43,797 nucleotides of DNA from JBKJUK01 sp046590705 (lineage in GTDB: Bacteria > Acidobacteriota > Thermoanaerobaculia > Gp7-AA8), in the NCBI GenBank assembly GCA_046590705.1, contig JBKJUK010000190.1, positions 1 to 43,797 on the forward strand, written 5' to 3'. The notes below the pieces were generated by a model that was not told where the DNA came from, ran no database searches, and worked only from the letters and a program-made list of their open reading frames with translations. Positions within the stretch are counted from its first letter, which is position 1, and each line of letters starts with the position of its first letter. The position numbers and the translations under genes were made by a program. This document shows positions 1 through 8,481 of the stretch, one piece after another.

Positions 1-60
1 CCTCGCAGCGAGTAGTCGCCGACAATCGTAAGTATCGCTCCTGCAACCAACACACAGCGG

Positions 61-418
61 AGCCCCGGAGGGGCGGCATCTCTTTAGCCACGGCCGTGAG
101 GCCGTGGACCGCGCATCGCGACGATTCAAGAGCCCCGGAGGGGCGGCATCGCGACTTCCGTTCAACTTCCCCGTCGCTGTTATTCGACCACTCAGGTTGG
201 CGATTCGTTCTCGACGAATTCGCTTCAGCTGTTTTCGAGAACAGCGACTCACTTAATTGAACATTCTCTGCGCGATGATCTGCGGAACATCACAGCACAG
301 AGTAGTTTGCACGGAAGTCGCGATGCCGCCCCTCCGGGGCTCGGAATCATCGTCGTAACGATTCGAGACCCCAAGGCCTCACGGCCTGGGCTATTTCGAT
401 GCCGGGCCTCCGGCCCTC
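61..418. repeat. Composite inverted repeat built of REP-like units
   Basis: The unit AGCCCCGGAGGGGCGGCATC occurs at 61-80 and 131-150. The second copy with its flank (130-161) has a perfect 32-base inverted partner at 311-342. A second palindromic motif rich in GGCC (88-107) has a degenerate inverted partner at 371-390, and a degenerate inverted copy of the first unit lies at 398-418. The order A-B-A2 / A2'-B'-A' is therefore mirrored around about 236. The roughly 150 bases between the arms contain no gene. It could be a non-autonomous mobile element or a cluster of REP units; function unknown. Confidence 0.7.
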
Positions 419-583
419 AAAGGCAGGCCTCGCAACGATAATCAGAAACCGTTCATTAGAAGTAGCGGGATGGGTGGGGCGAGGGATCTACGCACAAGGA
501 TCGCGCTGTGAATTTCGATCGCGACCCTTTCGCGTAGATTCCTCAGTCGCACTCGTTCTCTTCTGCGAGAGCGAGTTTGGCGT

Positions 584-600
584 GCTCCATCGGAATGACG
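584..600. repeat. Solo end of the MITE-like element
   Basis: The sequence matches the right terminal arm (GCTCATCGGAATGACG) of the two complete elements at 15291-15466 and 36320-36497, with one inserted C. The rest of the element is not present here, so this looks like a decayed or partial copy. Confidence 0.5.
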
Positions 601-691
601 TGGCGGACCGTTGATGCCGCATCCGAATAGGCCGCATGAATCCTCTGATTTTCTCAGAAGCTGCTAACGACGCTGAAAGAACGCACTCTGA

Positions 692-2227
692 TCATTCCGA
701 CCCCGGCCCCCTGACCCCGGCCTCCGGCTCGCCTCCCGCATCAATGATCTTTTTCTTCTCTTCCCGTTTCCGGGCGAAGACGATCTCCCGGATCGACTCC
801 TCGATATCGCTCGCTTCATCGTCGGCGATGGTCTCCGAATCGTGATGCACTGGTTCGACGATCTCGCCACCCATGAGCGTCGCTACACGGTTGGTGACCT
901 GAATCCAGTTCGCATCCTGCAGCACTGAACCGATCGTGCGCAGCGCCACCAGATCGAAGATTCCGCCCGCTCGCTCATACACCGTGATGTCAAACCGCAC
1001 GATGTCGTCTTCGTGCGAGAAATTGAAAATGACGATTCCGGCGATGGGGTGTCCTTCCAGAGTCGCCAGCGTCAACTTCTTCGCCGTCAGTTCGATCACC
1101 CGTACCTGCACGGTGCCACGAAGCGGAAGGTCTAGCGTAAGTGATCCCCCGAGGGTTATCTCAGTCGTCGCTACAGGCTCTGTACTCACCTCGAGAGGCA
1201 TGATCTCAGAGAACTGCGTGCGGAAAAGACGCATCAGTTCTTCGACGGTGTAGGGACTCTTCCTGATCCCGACGCCAAACCGCTTCCGCTTCAGATCGCC
1301 CATACCCTCGGACGGCAACTGCTCAGGCAGCTGGTCGGCCAGAAGCCGAAGACCGTCAGCAAGTGGCGTCGCTTTCACCTTGAAGAGATGCACCAGCGCG
1401 TTCCCCGCCGAGTCCTTCACGACGTTCTCTTCACGAAGCATGGTGAGCTGGGCCTCATCCACCGGAAACGGATATCCGGCTGCAGCCATCGCCTTCGTGC
1501 CGGCCGCAGCGAGAAGATGCGGAACCGGAAGACGCGGAGGATTCTTGCCGGTCACTTCGGCCAGCTTGTCGAGAAGATCGTTCATCGACGTAACTTCTTC
1601 ACCTGCGACTTCGACTGTCTGACCGGCGAGATCATTGCGCTCCAGCGCATCCGCCAGCGCGACGGCAAGGTCTTCATGCCAGATCGGCTGGAACTGCTGA
1701 TCGCCGCCTCCAATCACCGGCATGATTGGAAGCGTCCTGACCATTTTCAACAGCAGCGAAATGACTTCATCCCCCGGACCGTACACATTGCCCGGCTGAA
1801 GAATGGTCCAGTTCCCGCGGAACGCGCGGACCAGTTCCTCGGCTTCCCGCTTCGAGACGTGGTAGGCCGACTCGCCGGTTCCGGCACCGAGCGAGGAGAC
1901 GTAGACGAATCGCGGTACGCCACGAACCTCGGCTTCTTTGATCAGGTGACTCGTCCCATCGACGTTCACTTTCTGAAAGGTGATTTCGGGAGGGGCTTCT
2001 TTCACGATGCCCGCGACGTGGAGTACGGCATCGCAATGCGCAGCAGCCTCGGTGATACTTTCCTGCAAACCGATGTCGCCGGCAAAGGGCTCGACATTGC
2101 GCGGCCAGCTCTCGGCCGCTTCTTCAGCGTGCCTCGTGAGCAATCTGACCGTGTGACCTCGCCGAATCAACTCCGTTACCGCAGACTCACCGACAACACC
2201 TGTTCCACCAGTGACTAGCACGCGCAT
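692..2227 (-). CDS. NAD(P)-dependent epimerase/dehydratase-like SDR protein with extra C-terminal domain
   Basis: The protein has 511 residues. The N-terminus carries the Rossmann glycine motif GGTGVVGE (residues 7-14), followed by features of atypical extended short-chain dehydrogenases: a VLHVAG segment, then VYVSSLGAG and YHVSK, which supply the Ser and the Tyr-x-x-x-Lys pair. This domain covers about residues 1-300 and resembles the NDUFA9/NmrA-like group acting on nucleotide-sugar, quinone or lipid-type substrates; the substrate cannot be read from sequence. Residues about 310-450 form a second, beta-rich domain with a GHPIAG segment and a later ERAGG segment, loosely like DUF1990/UPF0548 proteins (tentative). 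The last 50 residues are charged and low in complexity. It is monocistronic, reading away from the divergent signalling gene. The start is the ATG next to the Rossmann motif, with only a weak GGACGG upstream. Confidence 0.8.
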   Translation of the reverse strand: MRVLVTGGTGVVGESAVTELIRRGHTVRLLTRHAEEAAESWPRNVEPFAGDIGLQESITEAAAHCDAVLHVAGIVKEAPPEITFQKVNVDGTSHLIKEAEVRGVPRFVYVSSLGAGTGESAYHVSKREAEELVRAFRGNWTILQPGNVYGPGDEVISLLLKMVRTLPIMPVIGGGDQQFQPIWHEDLAVALADALERNDLAGQTVEVAGEEVTSMNDLLDKLAEVTGKNPPRLPVPHLLAAAGTKAMAAAGYPFPVDEAQLTMLREENVVKDSAGNALVHLFKVKATPLADGLRLLADQLPEQLPSEGMGDLKRKRFGVGIRKSPYTVEELMRLFRTQFSEIMPLEVSTEPVATTEITLGGSLTLDLPLRGTVQVRVIELTAKKLTLATLEGHPIAGIVIFNFSHEDDIVRFDITVYERAGGIFDLVALRTIGSVLQDANWIQVTNRVATLMGGEIVEPVHHDSETIADDEASDIEESIREIVFARKREEKKKIIDAGGEPEAGVRGPGSE

Positions 2228-2733
2228 CGTTTTTTACCGTCCTGAAAATTGAGGTTCCCTGCAATGGTTTCGATGGAGCTCGACGAGCCGGAACGAGCAT
2301 TAAGGATGCCATCGCACCTCTCCCGCGCCGCACACGCCAACAAAATCCGCCTGGGTGTCCAAACCTCCATAGCCTTCTGGATGAAAAGAGCCAGGACTCG
2401 GATCGAACTACGCAAGCGAGGTGCTCCCGCTCTTGCCTCTGGCCGGCATGCTGGCAGTAGCGGCGGTACTGAAACTCCGCGTCTGACGAGAAACAATTGC
2501 AACGAAGTGAAGAGCCCCGCAACTGCGGGGCTCTTCACTTTCGCGTTCGACATACCGATCGTCAGGAACGGCCAGAACCTCTTCCTCTCGTTACGAATCG
2601 CGCGAACCTTCGTGCGCAGTGACGCGCTCCGCAGAGTTCGAAAGAGGGAGCTGCACCGCCTCTGAAGCCGAACTCCGGGCAAGAGACGTTTGCAGTTATG
2701 ATGGAAGAGCTTGTCTTCTGACAGCGCACGAAA
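2228..2733. other. 506-base divergent intergenic region with structured elements
   Basis: This gap separates the divergent SDR and PAS-GGDEF-EAL genes. I see no credible protein gene. It holds a strong 14-bp hairpin (2507-2538) and, at about 2385-2445 read on the minus strand, a tRNA-like stretch: GGGAGCACCTCGCTTGC followed by GTTCGATCC, with GCCAG/CTGGC ends that could pair. It lacks a complete anticodon arm and a paired T-stem, so it is not an intact tRNA; it may be a decayed tRNA or another structured RNA. Confidence 0.5.
2507..2538. terminator. Strong hairpin, possible terminator
   Basis: A perfect 14-bp stem (2507-2520 with 2525-2538) closes a four-base AACT loop and contains AGAGCCCCGC/GCGGGGCTCT. 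Only TTTC follows on the plus strand and TTCG on the minus strand, so it lacks a proper U-tract. It lies between divergent genes, where a terminator for either is not expected, so it may end a small RNA or act in another way. Confidence 0.5.
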
Positions 2734-5700
2734 ATGACGTATTCCGTATTCGACGGGTCGAACTACGCTCTCTCGCTCACCGCGCTTCCGCCTCTGGTGA
2801 CCAGCGTTGCCCTGCTCTCACTCGGTGCAGCCGTCGCCTATCGGTACCGTTCGGGCCCCGCCCCCCTGTTGTTCTCACTCAGCACGCTCTTCACTTCGAT
2901 CTGGCTGCTCGCCTTCAGCGTGATGTATTGCGCGGGTAACGCCACGACGGCACTTTTCTGGTCGAAACTCGCCTATCTCGGGGTCCCGTTTCTGCCGGCA
3001 TCTGCGTACCACTTCGTGGTGACCCTCGTCGGCGCGCAAAGGCGCAGAGCGAGAACCGTGACGGTCCTCTGGGCGCTGGCGGTCGGCTTCAGCCTAGTGG
3101 CCTGCCTCACTGACCTGCTCGTGTCTGGTGTACTGCGCTACTCATGGGGGTTCTATCCCCGGTACGGCACGCTGGCGGCCCCCTTCATTCTCTTTTTCTG
3201 CGGCACGCTGATCGCGTCGGGTGTCGAGTATCGTACCTTCGCTACTGCCAAACGACGAGCGCGGGGTCGGGGCATGATGGTCGGGTTCCTGATCGCTTCG
3301 ATCGGAGTGATCGATTTTCTTCCCAAGCTGGGCTTCGATGTCTATCCGCTCGGATTTCTGCCCCTTCTGATTTTTGCAGCCGTCGCAGCCAGAACCATGA
3401 CCCGCTTCCCGCTCGCCGACATCACCCCCTCGATCGCAGCGCAGGAAATTCTCGACACCATGGCAGACGCGGTCATCGTCTGCGACGTGAAGGGCCACAT
3501 CCGCGTCGTCAATCATGCCGTCGAAAGTCTGCTCGGCTACAGGCCCGAGGAACTCATCGGAAGGTCAATCGATCTACTGGTCGATCCGGAAGCGACGCTT
3601 GCGAGTTCGGACCGGATCAGGCGCGCGCTTCAGAGCGGAACTCTTCGCGATCAGGAGCGAGTTTTCCGAGCCCGGGATCATTCGCTGGTCGAGGTGAGCA
3701 TTTCACTGGCATATCTCAATGACGAAAAGATGAAGGGCGGCTCGGTAGTGATCGCCCGCGACATTCGTCAGCGAAAGTCCATTGACGAAAGACTCAAGGA
3801 GAATGTGTCACTGCTGCAGGCGACACTCGAGTCGACTGCCGACGGGATTCTGGTCATCGACCTGAACGGACGGATCGTGTCGTACAACCAGCGCTTCCTC
3901 CAGATGTGGCGGATGCCGGAGTCTGTTCTTCAAAGCGGAGACGACGAGCAGGCCCTCGCCTTCGTCGTGCAGCAACTGCAGGAACCTGATCAATTTCTGA
4001 CGAAAGTTCGCGAACTCTATTCCCATCCCGACTCGGAGAGTTTCGACGTTCTCACCTTTGCCGACGGCCGCATGTTCGAACGCTTCTCCATTCCGCAAAG
4101 GGTCGATGGGCTCACCACAGGTCGAGTCTGGAGCTTCAGGGACATGACTGAGCGCCGACGCTCCGAGGCCGCTCTGCGTGCATCCGAGGAGCGTTACCGG
4201 GTGCTCTTCGAGCGCAATCTGGCCGGGGTCTATCGCAACAGCATCGACGGACGCGTGCTCGACTGCAACGAGGCCTGCGCGCGAATTTTCGGATACGAAT
4301 CCCGCGAAGAGCTCCTGAGCCTCAACGCAGACACGTTCTACGACAGTAGCGGCGAGCGTGAAGCGCTGGTGGAACTTCTCCGGGACGCGCGCAACCTCAC
4401 CGGACTCGAGTTGAGCTTGAAACGAAAAGACGGCACACGTATCTGGGTCCTGGAGAACGTCAGTCTGCTCGAGACCGAAGAGGGCGAGGAAATTCTTCAG
4501 GGAACACTCATCGATATCACCGATCGCAAGCTGGCCGAGGAGCAGATCGAGTACCACGCCTACCACGACATACTCACCTGTCTTCCAAACCGCAAGCTCT
4601 TCACTGACCGGCTCACACTCGCGCTCGCGCGCGCTCGTCGCGTCAACACCACCGTCGCAGTCATGTTTCTCGACCTCGACCGATTCAAAAACATCAACGA
4701 CACGCTCGGGCACACCGTCGGCGATGAGGTGCTGCTCCTCGTCGCTGACCGTTTGCAGAAGTCGATCAGGGAAGGCGACACAGTAGCCAGATTGGGTGGC
4801 GACGAGTTCACACTGCTGCTATCCGATCTGACCGATCCCGAGGATGCAGCGCGAGTCGCAGAGAAGATCCTTCACAACATGGAGCAGCCACTGCTCATCG
4901 ACAACCGGCCGCAGTTCGTGACGGCAAGCATCGGGATCGCGCTCTACCCTGCTGACGGGCAGGATCCCGAAACACTGTTGAAGAACGCAGATTCAGCGCT
5001 CTACCGCGCCAAGGATCTAGGCAGAAACAACTACCAGTTGTGCACCCCCGAACTGAAGGTCCGCGCGCTCGAACGGATGTCACTCGAGCGCAGCCTCAGA
5101 CTAGCCATCGAGCGTGGCGAGTTCAGGCTGCACTATCAGCCCATGGTGCACTTCCCAACTGGTCAGATCTCCGGCTTCGAGGCACTTTTACGATGGCAGC
5201 ATCCGGAACGGGGACTGGTTTATCCGGAGCACTTCATTCCTCTGGCAGAGGAGACGCGGCTGATCGTACCGATTGGCCAGTGGGTCCTTCAGGAAGCATG
5301 CAAGCAGGCCCGAACATGGCTCGACCGCGGCTACTCGTTCGAACGCGTGGCGGTCAATCTCTCTGCGCGGCAGTTCCAGCAATCGGATCTGGTCTCGACC
5401 GTCGAACGCGCGCTCGCTTCCGCCGGCTTGTCACCGGATTACCTCGATCTCGAGATCACCGAGAGTGTGGCCATGCACAACGCCGAGATCGCTGTAGAAG
5501 CGCTCCATCGCCTGCGTGAAATGGGAATCACCATCTCCCTGGATGACTTTGGAACGGGATACTCTTCACTGAACTACCTGAAGCACTTTCCGATCAATAC
5601 GGTGAAAATCGACAAGGGATTCGTACGCGACATCACCACGGACGTGGGTGACGCGGCCATTGTCACAGCGGTCATCCGTATCGGAAAGAGTCTGAACCTG

Positions 5701-5880
5701 CGCGTCATCGCGGAAGGTGTAGAAACCCCCGCTCAACTGGAGTTCCTGCGCAGCAAACACTGCGAGAACATGCAGGGATATCTATTCAGCCCCCCTATGT
5801 CAGAGGAACAGATGAACGAGCGTATGCCTTCGCTCTCGCCTGCCACCACTCAACAGCCAGACCTGTTCATCACCAACTGA
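2734..5880 (+). CDS. Membrane-anchored PAS-GGDEF-EAL cyclic di-GMP signalling protein
   Basis: The protein has 1048 residues. About seven hydrophobic segments fill residues 15-225, resembling the N-terminal 7TM sensor region of histidine kinases. Three PAS domains follow (about 237-350, 357-480, 485-610). The GGDEF domain (about 615-775) has an intact GGDEF at 688-692 and an RxxD inhibitory site (REGD, 679-682) exactly five residues before it, so diguanylate cyclase activity with product inhibition is expected. The EAL domain (about 785-1035) has EALLRW at 816 and DDFGTG, as in active phosphodiesterases. The protein could therefore both make and break cyclic di-GMP, with membrane and PAS inputs deciding the balance. 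The neighbouring PilT-like ATPase fits a role in surface motility, by position only. The Shine-Dalgarno sequence is weak. Confidence 0.93.
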   Translation: MTYSVFDGSNYALSLTALPPLVTSVALLSLGAAVAYRYRSGPAPLLFSLSTLFTSIWLLAFSVMYCAGNATTALFWSKLAYLGVPFLPASAYHFVVTLVGAQRRRARTVTVLWALAVGFSLVACLTDLLVSGVLRYSWGFYPRYGTLAAPFILFFCGTLIASGVEYRTFATAKRRARGRGMMVGFLIASIGVIDFLPKLGFDVYPLGFLPLLIFAAVAARTMTRFPLADITPSIAAQEILDTMADAVIVCDVKGHIRVVNHAVESLLGYRPEELIGRSIDLLVDPEATLASSDRIRRALQSGTLRDQERVFRARDHSLVEVSISLAYLNDEKMKGGSVVIARDIRQRKSIDERLKENVSLLQATLESTADGILVIDLNGRIVSYNQRFLQMWRMPESVLQSGDDEQALAFVVQQLQEPDQFLTKVRELYSHPDSESFDVLTFADGRMFERFSIPQRVDGLTTGRVWSFRDMTERRRSEAALRASEERYRVLFERNLAGVYRNSIDGRVLDCNEACARIFGYESREELLSLNADTFYDSSGEREALVELLRDARNLTGLELSLKRKDGTRIWVLENVSLLETEEGEEILQGTLIDITDRKLAEEQIEYHAYHDILTCLPNRKLFTDRLTLALARARRVNTTVAVMFLDLDRFKNINDTLGHTVGDEVLLLVADRLQKSIREGDTVARLGGDEFTLLLSDLTDPEDAARVAEKILHNMEQPLLIDNRPQFVTASIGIALYPADGQDPETLLKNADSALYRAKDLGRNNYQLCTPELKVRALERMSLERSLRLAIERGEFRLHYQPMVHFPTGQISGFEALLRWQHPERGLVYPEHFIPLAEETRLIVPIGQWVLQEACKQARTWLDRGYSFERVAVNLSARQFQQSDLVSTVERALASAGLSPDYLDLEITESVAMHNAEIAVEALHRLREMGITISLDDFGTGYSSLNYLKHFPINTVKIDKGFVRDITTDVGDAAIVTAVIRIGKSLNLRVIAEGVETPAQLEFLRSKHCENMQGYLFSPPMSEEQMNERMPSLSPATTQQPDLFITN

Positions 5881-5917
5881 CAATGCCTTACGGATACGCA
5901 GAACGATCTGCATCACT

Positions 5918-5943
5918 CCGCATTTCTCTCAGAGTTTCTGCGG
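5918..5943. repeat. Short dispersed repeat, CCGCATTTCTC type
   Basis: This 26-base sequence begins CCGCATTTCTC and ends TTCTGCGG, its ends forming CCGCA/TGCGG complementary arms. It matches the copy at 15259-15284 at 22 of 26 positions. Related cores are at 14116-14130 and 33852-33866. It lies 37 bases after the GGDEF-EAL gene. Confidence 0.5.
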
Positions 5944-6028
5944 GCGTGGAAGCATTCCTGCGGCGAAGCCATGTAAGTATTGCGAGTCGTTCGTAACGAT
6001 TCATGGCGCCCCCACGTCGTAATCAATC

Positions 6029-7246
6029 ATGCCCGACTACATCCGTGACATCGATCTGAACCGTCTGGTCCAGGAACTCAACGAACAGGTTTCACCTCCG
6101 CCGGACGAGGCTGAGGCAAGCGAGACAACCTCCACGGTGAATGAAGCGCACCCGCTGGCAGCGCTGCTTCAGGAGATGGTCAGTCGCCGGGCATCCGACA
6201 TGCTGCTGGTCGAGGGACTCCCACCGACTCTGCGAGCTTCTGGCGGACTGACCCGACTCGACAAGCCCACGCTATCGGCCTCTGCGATCGAGAATCTGCT
6301 GGCGATGTATCTCACTCCGCGCGTGCGTGATCAACTGAGGGAGAGCGGATCGGCAGACTTCTCTCTCGGCACCACCAGTGAGTTCGACGCAGGCTCATCG
6401 ACTCGCAGCCGCTTTCGTTTGAACGTGCATCGCCAGAAAGGGTCTCTGGCCGCTTCGATTCGAGCTCTCCCTCACTCGATTCCGTCACTCGCGGATCTGA
6501 ATCTGCCGCCACTCCTGGCAGAACTGACCACCGTCAACCGGGGTCTGGTGCTCGTCTGCGGGCCGACAGGTTCCGGGAAAACTTCCACGCTCGCGGCAAT
6601 GGTCAATCACATCAATCGCACTTCGTCGCGCCACATCATCGCCATCGAGGACCCGATCGAGTATGAGCATGACAGCCATTCCTCGGTCGTCGAACAGATC
6701 GAGATCGGCCGCGACGCGCCGTCATTCGCGTCCGCGCTGCGAGCTGCTCTGCGTCAGGATCCCGACGTCATTCTGCTCGGTGAGATGCGGGATCATGAGA
6801 CGGTATCGACGGCATTGACGGCAGCGGAAACAGGACACCTGATTCTTTCCACGCTCCACACCAGCGACGTGTCGCAATCGATTCATCGCATCGTGGACGT
6901 GTTCCCCAGCTCACAGCAGTCTCAGATTTTCAGACAGATCGCACTCACTCTGCACGCCGTGATCTGTCAGCAACTCGTTCCCCGGATCAGCGGAGAAGGG
7001 CGGCTGCCTGCGCTGGAAATTCTCGTGGCCAACTACGCTATCCGGAATCACATCAGGAACGAGAAGATGCAGAACATTTACTCGGAGATCACCCTTGGAA
7101 AACGTCAGGGCATGATCACTCTGGAAGAATCACTCGCCGCACTGGTTCGAAGCGGCGCTATCGCCGAGGAGGAAGCACGCTGGCGCGCCGCCAGAAGCGA
7201 AGAACTGGACAGCGCCCTGCGGGGTTTTTCGACGAATCGCTCCTGA
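6029..7246 (+). CDS. pilT: PilT-like type IV pilus retraction ATPase
   Basis: The protein has 405 residues and belongs to the secretion-ATPase superfamily, PilT/PilU branch. Walker A is GPTGSGKT at 178-185, the Asp box is IEDPIEYEH at about 206-214, Walker B is ILLGEMRD with Glu252, and the His box is TAAETGHLILSTLHT at 264-278. The C-terminus keeps the PilT-type AIRNHIR and GMITLEESL segments. The first 40 residues are an extra acidic stretch. PilT hexamers at the inner membrane base of the pilus depolymerise pilin for twitching. No other pilus genes lie nearby, so whether this is the main PilT or a PilU-like paralogue cannot be decided. A cyclic di-GMP enzyme gene ends 148 bases upstream on the same strand. 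Confidence 0.9.
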   Translation: MPDYIRDIDLNRLVQELNEQVSPPPDEAEASETTSTVNEAHPLAALLQEMVSRRASDMLLVEGLPPTLRASGGLTRLDKPTLSASAIENLLAMYLTPRVRDQLRESGSADFSLGTTSEFDAGSSTRSRFRLNVHRQKGSLAASIRALPHSIPSLADLNLPPLLAELTTVNRGLVLVCGPTGSGKTSTLAAMVNHINRTSSRHIIAIEDPIEYEHDSHSSVVEQIEIGRDAPSFASALRAALRQDPDVILLGEMRDHETVSTALTAAETGHLILSTLHTSDVSQSIHRIVDVFPSSQQSQIFRQIALTLHAVICQQLVPRISGEGRLPALEILVANYAIRNHIRNEKMQNIYSEITLGKRQGMITLEESLAALVRSGAIAEEEARWRAARSEELDSALRGFSTNRS

Positions 7247-7551
7247 TCACGCGATCGACATCCGACCGGTGTCCGTCGGATGAGCGAAAGGGTTTCGGCA
7301 ATCCAGGGGATGCGGTCTTTTGTGTTGAAGACGACGTGGCAGTGGAGACTCACCTGCGTGGATGACATCAGTGTCCTCTGGCACCCCTGCCGGGGCGCGG
7401 CATAGGAGCGGCGGTTCCGGTGGCTGCGCGCTTTGCGCTTACCACCGGCTACCCCTCTATTCGCGCCTCCGGCGCGCCGACTGCCAGCTTGCGAGATTTC
7501 GCGGAGCGTCGATGCCGGATGAGACTTCCCTTTACCGGTACAATCGCGGCA
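7247..7551. other. 305-base gap with a transposase remnant
   Basis: Apart from the transposase fragment at 7270-7368 (minus strand), this gap has no supported gene. The part nearest the ABC gene contains GC-rich sequence and a TACAAT at 7537-7542 that could be a -10 element, but no matching -35 is visible. Confidence 0.5.
7270..7368 (-). pseudogene. N-terminal fragment of an IS200/REP-type tyrosine (Y1) transposase
   Basis: Reading from the ATG at 7368, the translation begins MSSTQVSLHCHVVFNTKDR followed by IPWI. This matches the start of Y1_Tnp transposases (IS200/IS605 TnpA and REP-associated RAYT proteins), whose first strand is typically H-x-V-F-x-T-K-x-R. Homology fades after about 30 residues, and the frame runs into the end of pilT without the HUH motif or the catalytic tyrosine. 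It is therefore a dead 5' remnant. Such enzymes mobilise REP palindromes, and REP-like pairs are common in this window. Confidence 0.7.
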
Positions 7552-8481
7552 ATGTCTCATCCGGTCGAACTCATCCGCATCTCCAAACGTTTCAAAGGCC
7601 GCCCTGCCCTCAGCGAGCTTTCACTGGAAATCAGAGCCAACGAAATCCTCGGTCTGCTCGGGCCAAACGGAGCGGGGAAGAGCACCATCGTTCGAACGAT
7701 CATGGGCCGGGTCGCCCCCGACTCAGGAAGCGTCACTCTCTTCGGGGACATCGCCACAGCGGGTGACACTTCCAAACGAAGCCGAATCGGATTCGTGCCG
7801 CAGGAAATCGCCGTCTACCCGCTTCTCACCGTACGTGAGAATCTCGATGTTTTTGCTCGCTACAACGGATTGTCAGGCTCCAGTGCTGCCGGGGCCATCG
7901 ACAAAGCTCTGGAATGGTCTGCACTTGCAGATCGCGCCGGCGACGTTGTGAAAACACTGTCGGGAGGCATGAAGCGCCGCTTGAACATTGCTGCAGGGAC
8001 GCTGCACAAGCCCGATCTACTTCTGCTTGATGAACCTACCGTGGGCGTCGATCCGCAGTCGCGCGAGAAGATTTATTCGATGATCGAGCAGCTGCGCGCC
8101 GAAGGTGTCTCCATTCTCTACACCACTCACTACATGGAAGAAGCCGAACGACTGTGCGACCGTATCAGCGTCGTCGATCAAGGGGCGGTCATCGCCGAGG
8201 GGACACGGGACGAACTGGTCCGCAGCACGCTGGGGGACTCACGCGAAATCAGAATCAGCTGCGACGCTCCGATCACTCTCGATGCGCGCGCGATTGCTTC
8301 GCACGAACTGCTGGTCGACGGAAATACCGTTCGCTTCACTGCTGAAGAGACCGGACCAAAACTGGCCAGAGTGCTCGGTCTACTCGGAGAGAAGAACTCT
8401 CGTGTAGTCGAGGTTCGAACGGACCAGCGCTCGCTGGAGGAAGTGTTCTTACAACTCACAGGTAGGGGGCTCCGCGAATGA
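7552..8481 (+). CDS. ABC-2 type transporter, ATP-binding protein
   Basis: The protein has 309 residues when started at the ATG at 7552. An upstream in-frame start would add 44 residues unlike any ABC protein. Walker A is GPNGAGKS (37-44), the signature is LSGGMKRR, Walker B is LLLLDEPTVGVDP, and the H-loop is YTTHYMEEAE. The last 85 residues form the usual C-terminal extension of the CcmA/YhbG-like exporter ATPases. The permease gene follows with an ATGA overlap, so the two are translated together and form one exporter. The cargo (drug, lipid or other) is not deducible. The Shine-Dalgarno sequence is poor. Confidence 0.92.
   Translation: MSHPVELIRISKRFKGRPALSELSLEIRANEILGLLGPNGAGKSTIVRTIMGRVAPDSGSVTLFGDIATAGDTSKRSRIGFVPQEIAVYPLLTVRENLDVFARYNGLSGSSAAGAIDKALEWSALADRAGDVVKTLSGGMKRRLNIAAGTLHKPDLLLLDEPTVGVDPQSREKIYSMIEQLRAEGVSILYTTHYMEEAERLCDRISVVDQGAVIAEGTRDELVRSTLGDSREIRISCDAPITLDARAIASHELLVDGNTVRFTAEETGPKLARVLGLLGEKNSRVVEVRTDQRSLEEVFLQLTGRGLRE

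Larger units (their letters stand above)
1..691. other. Non-coding left end of the window
   Basis: I find no convincing gene in this stretch. The short open frames here (for example around 399-614) have no recognisable domain, run through palindromic repeats and lack a ribosome binding site. The content is a composite inverted repeat (61-418), a solo end of a MITE-like element (584-600), and otherwise unremarkable sequence downstream of the SDR gene, which ends at 692 on the minus strand. Confidence 0.7.

Noticed and set aside
399..845. Small open frames at the left end
   Set aside because: They run through REP-like repeats or the end of the SDR gene and have no recognisable family.
2385..2445. 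Intact tRNA gene on the minus strand
   Set aside because: T-loop-like and D-arm-like pieces are present, but there is no complete anticodon arm or paired T-stem; kept only as a possible remnant.
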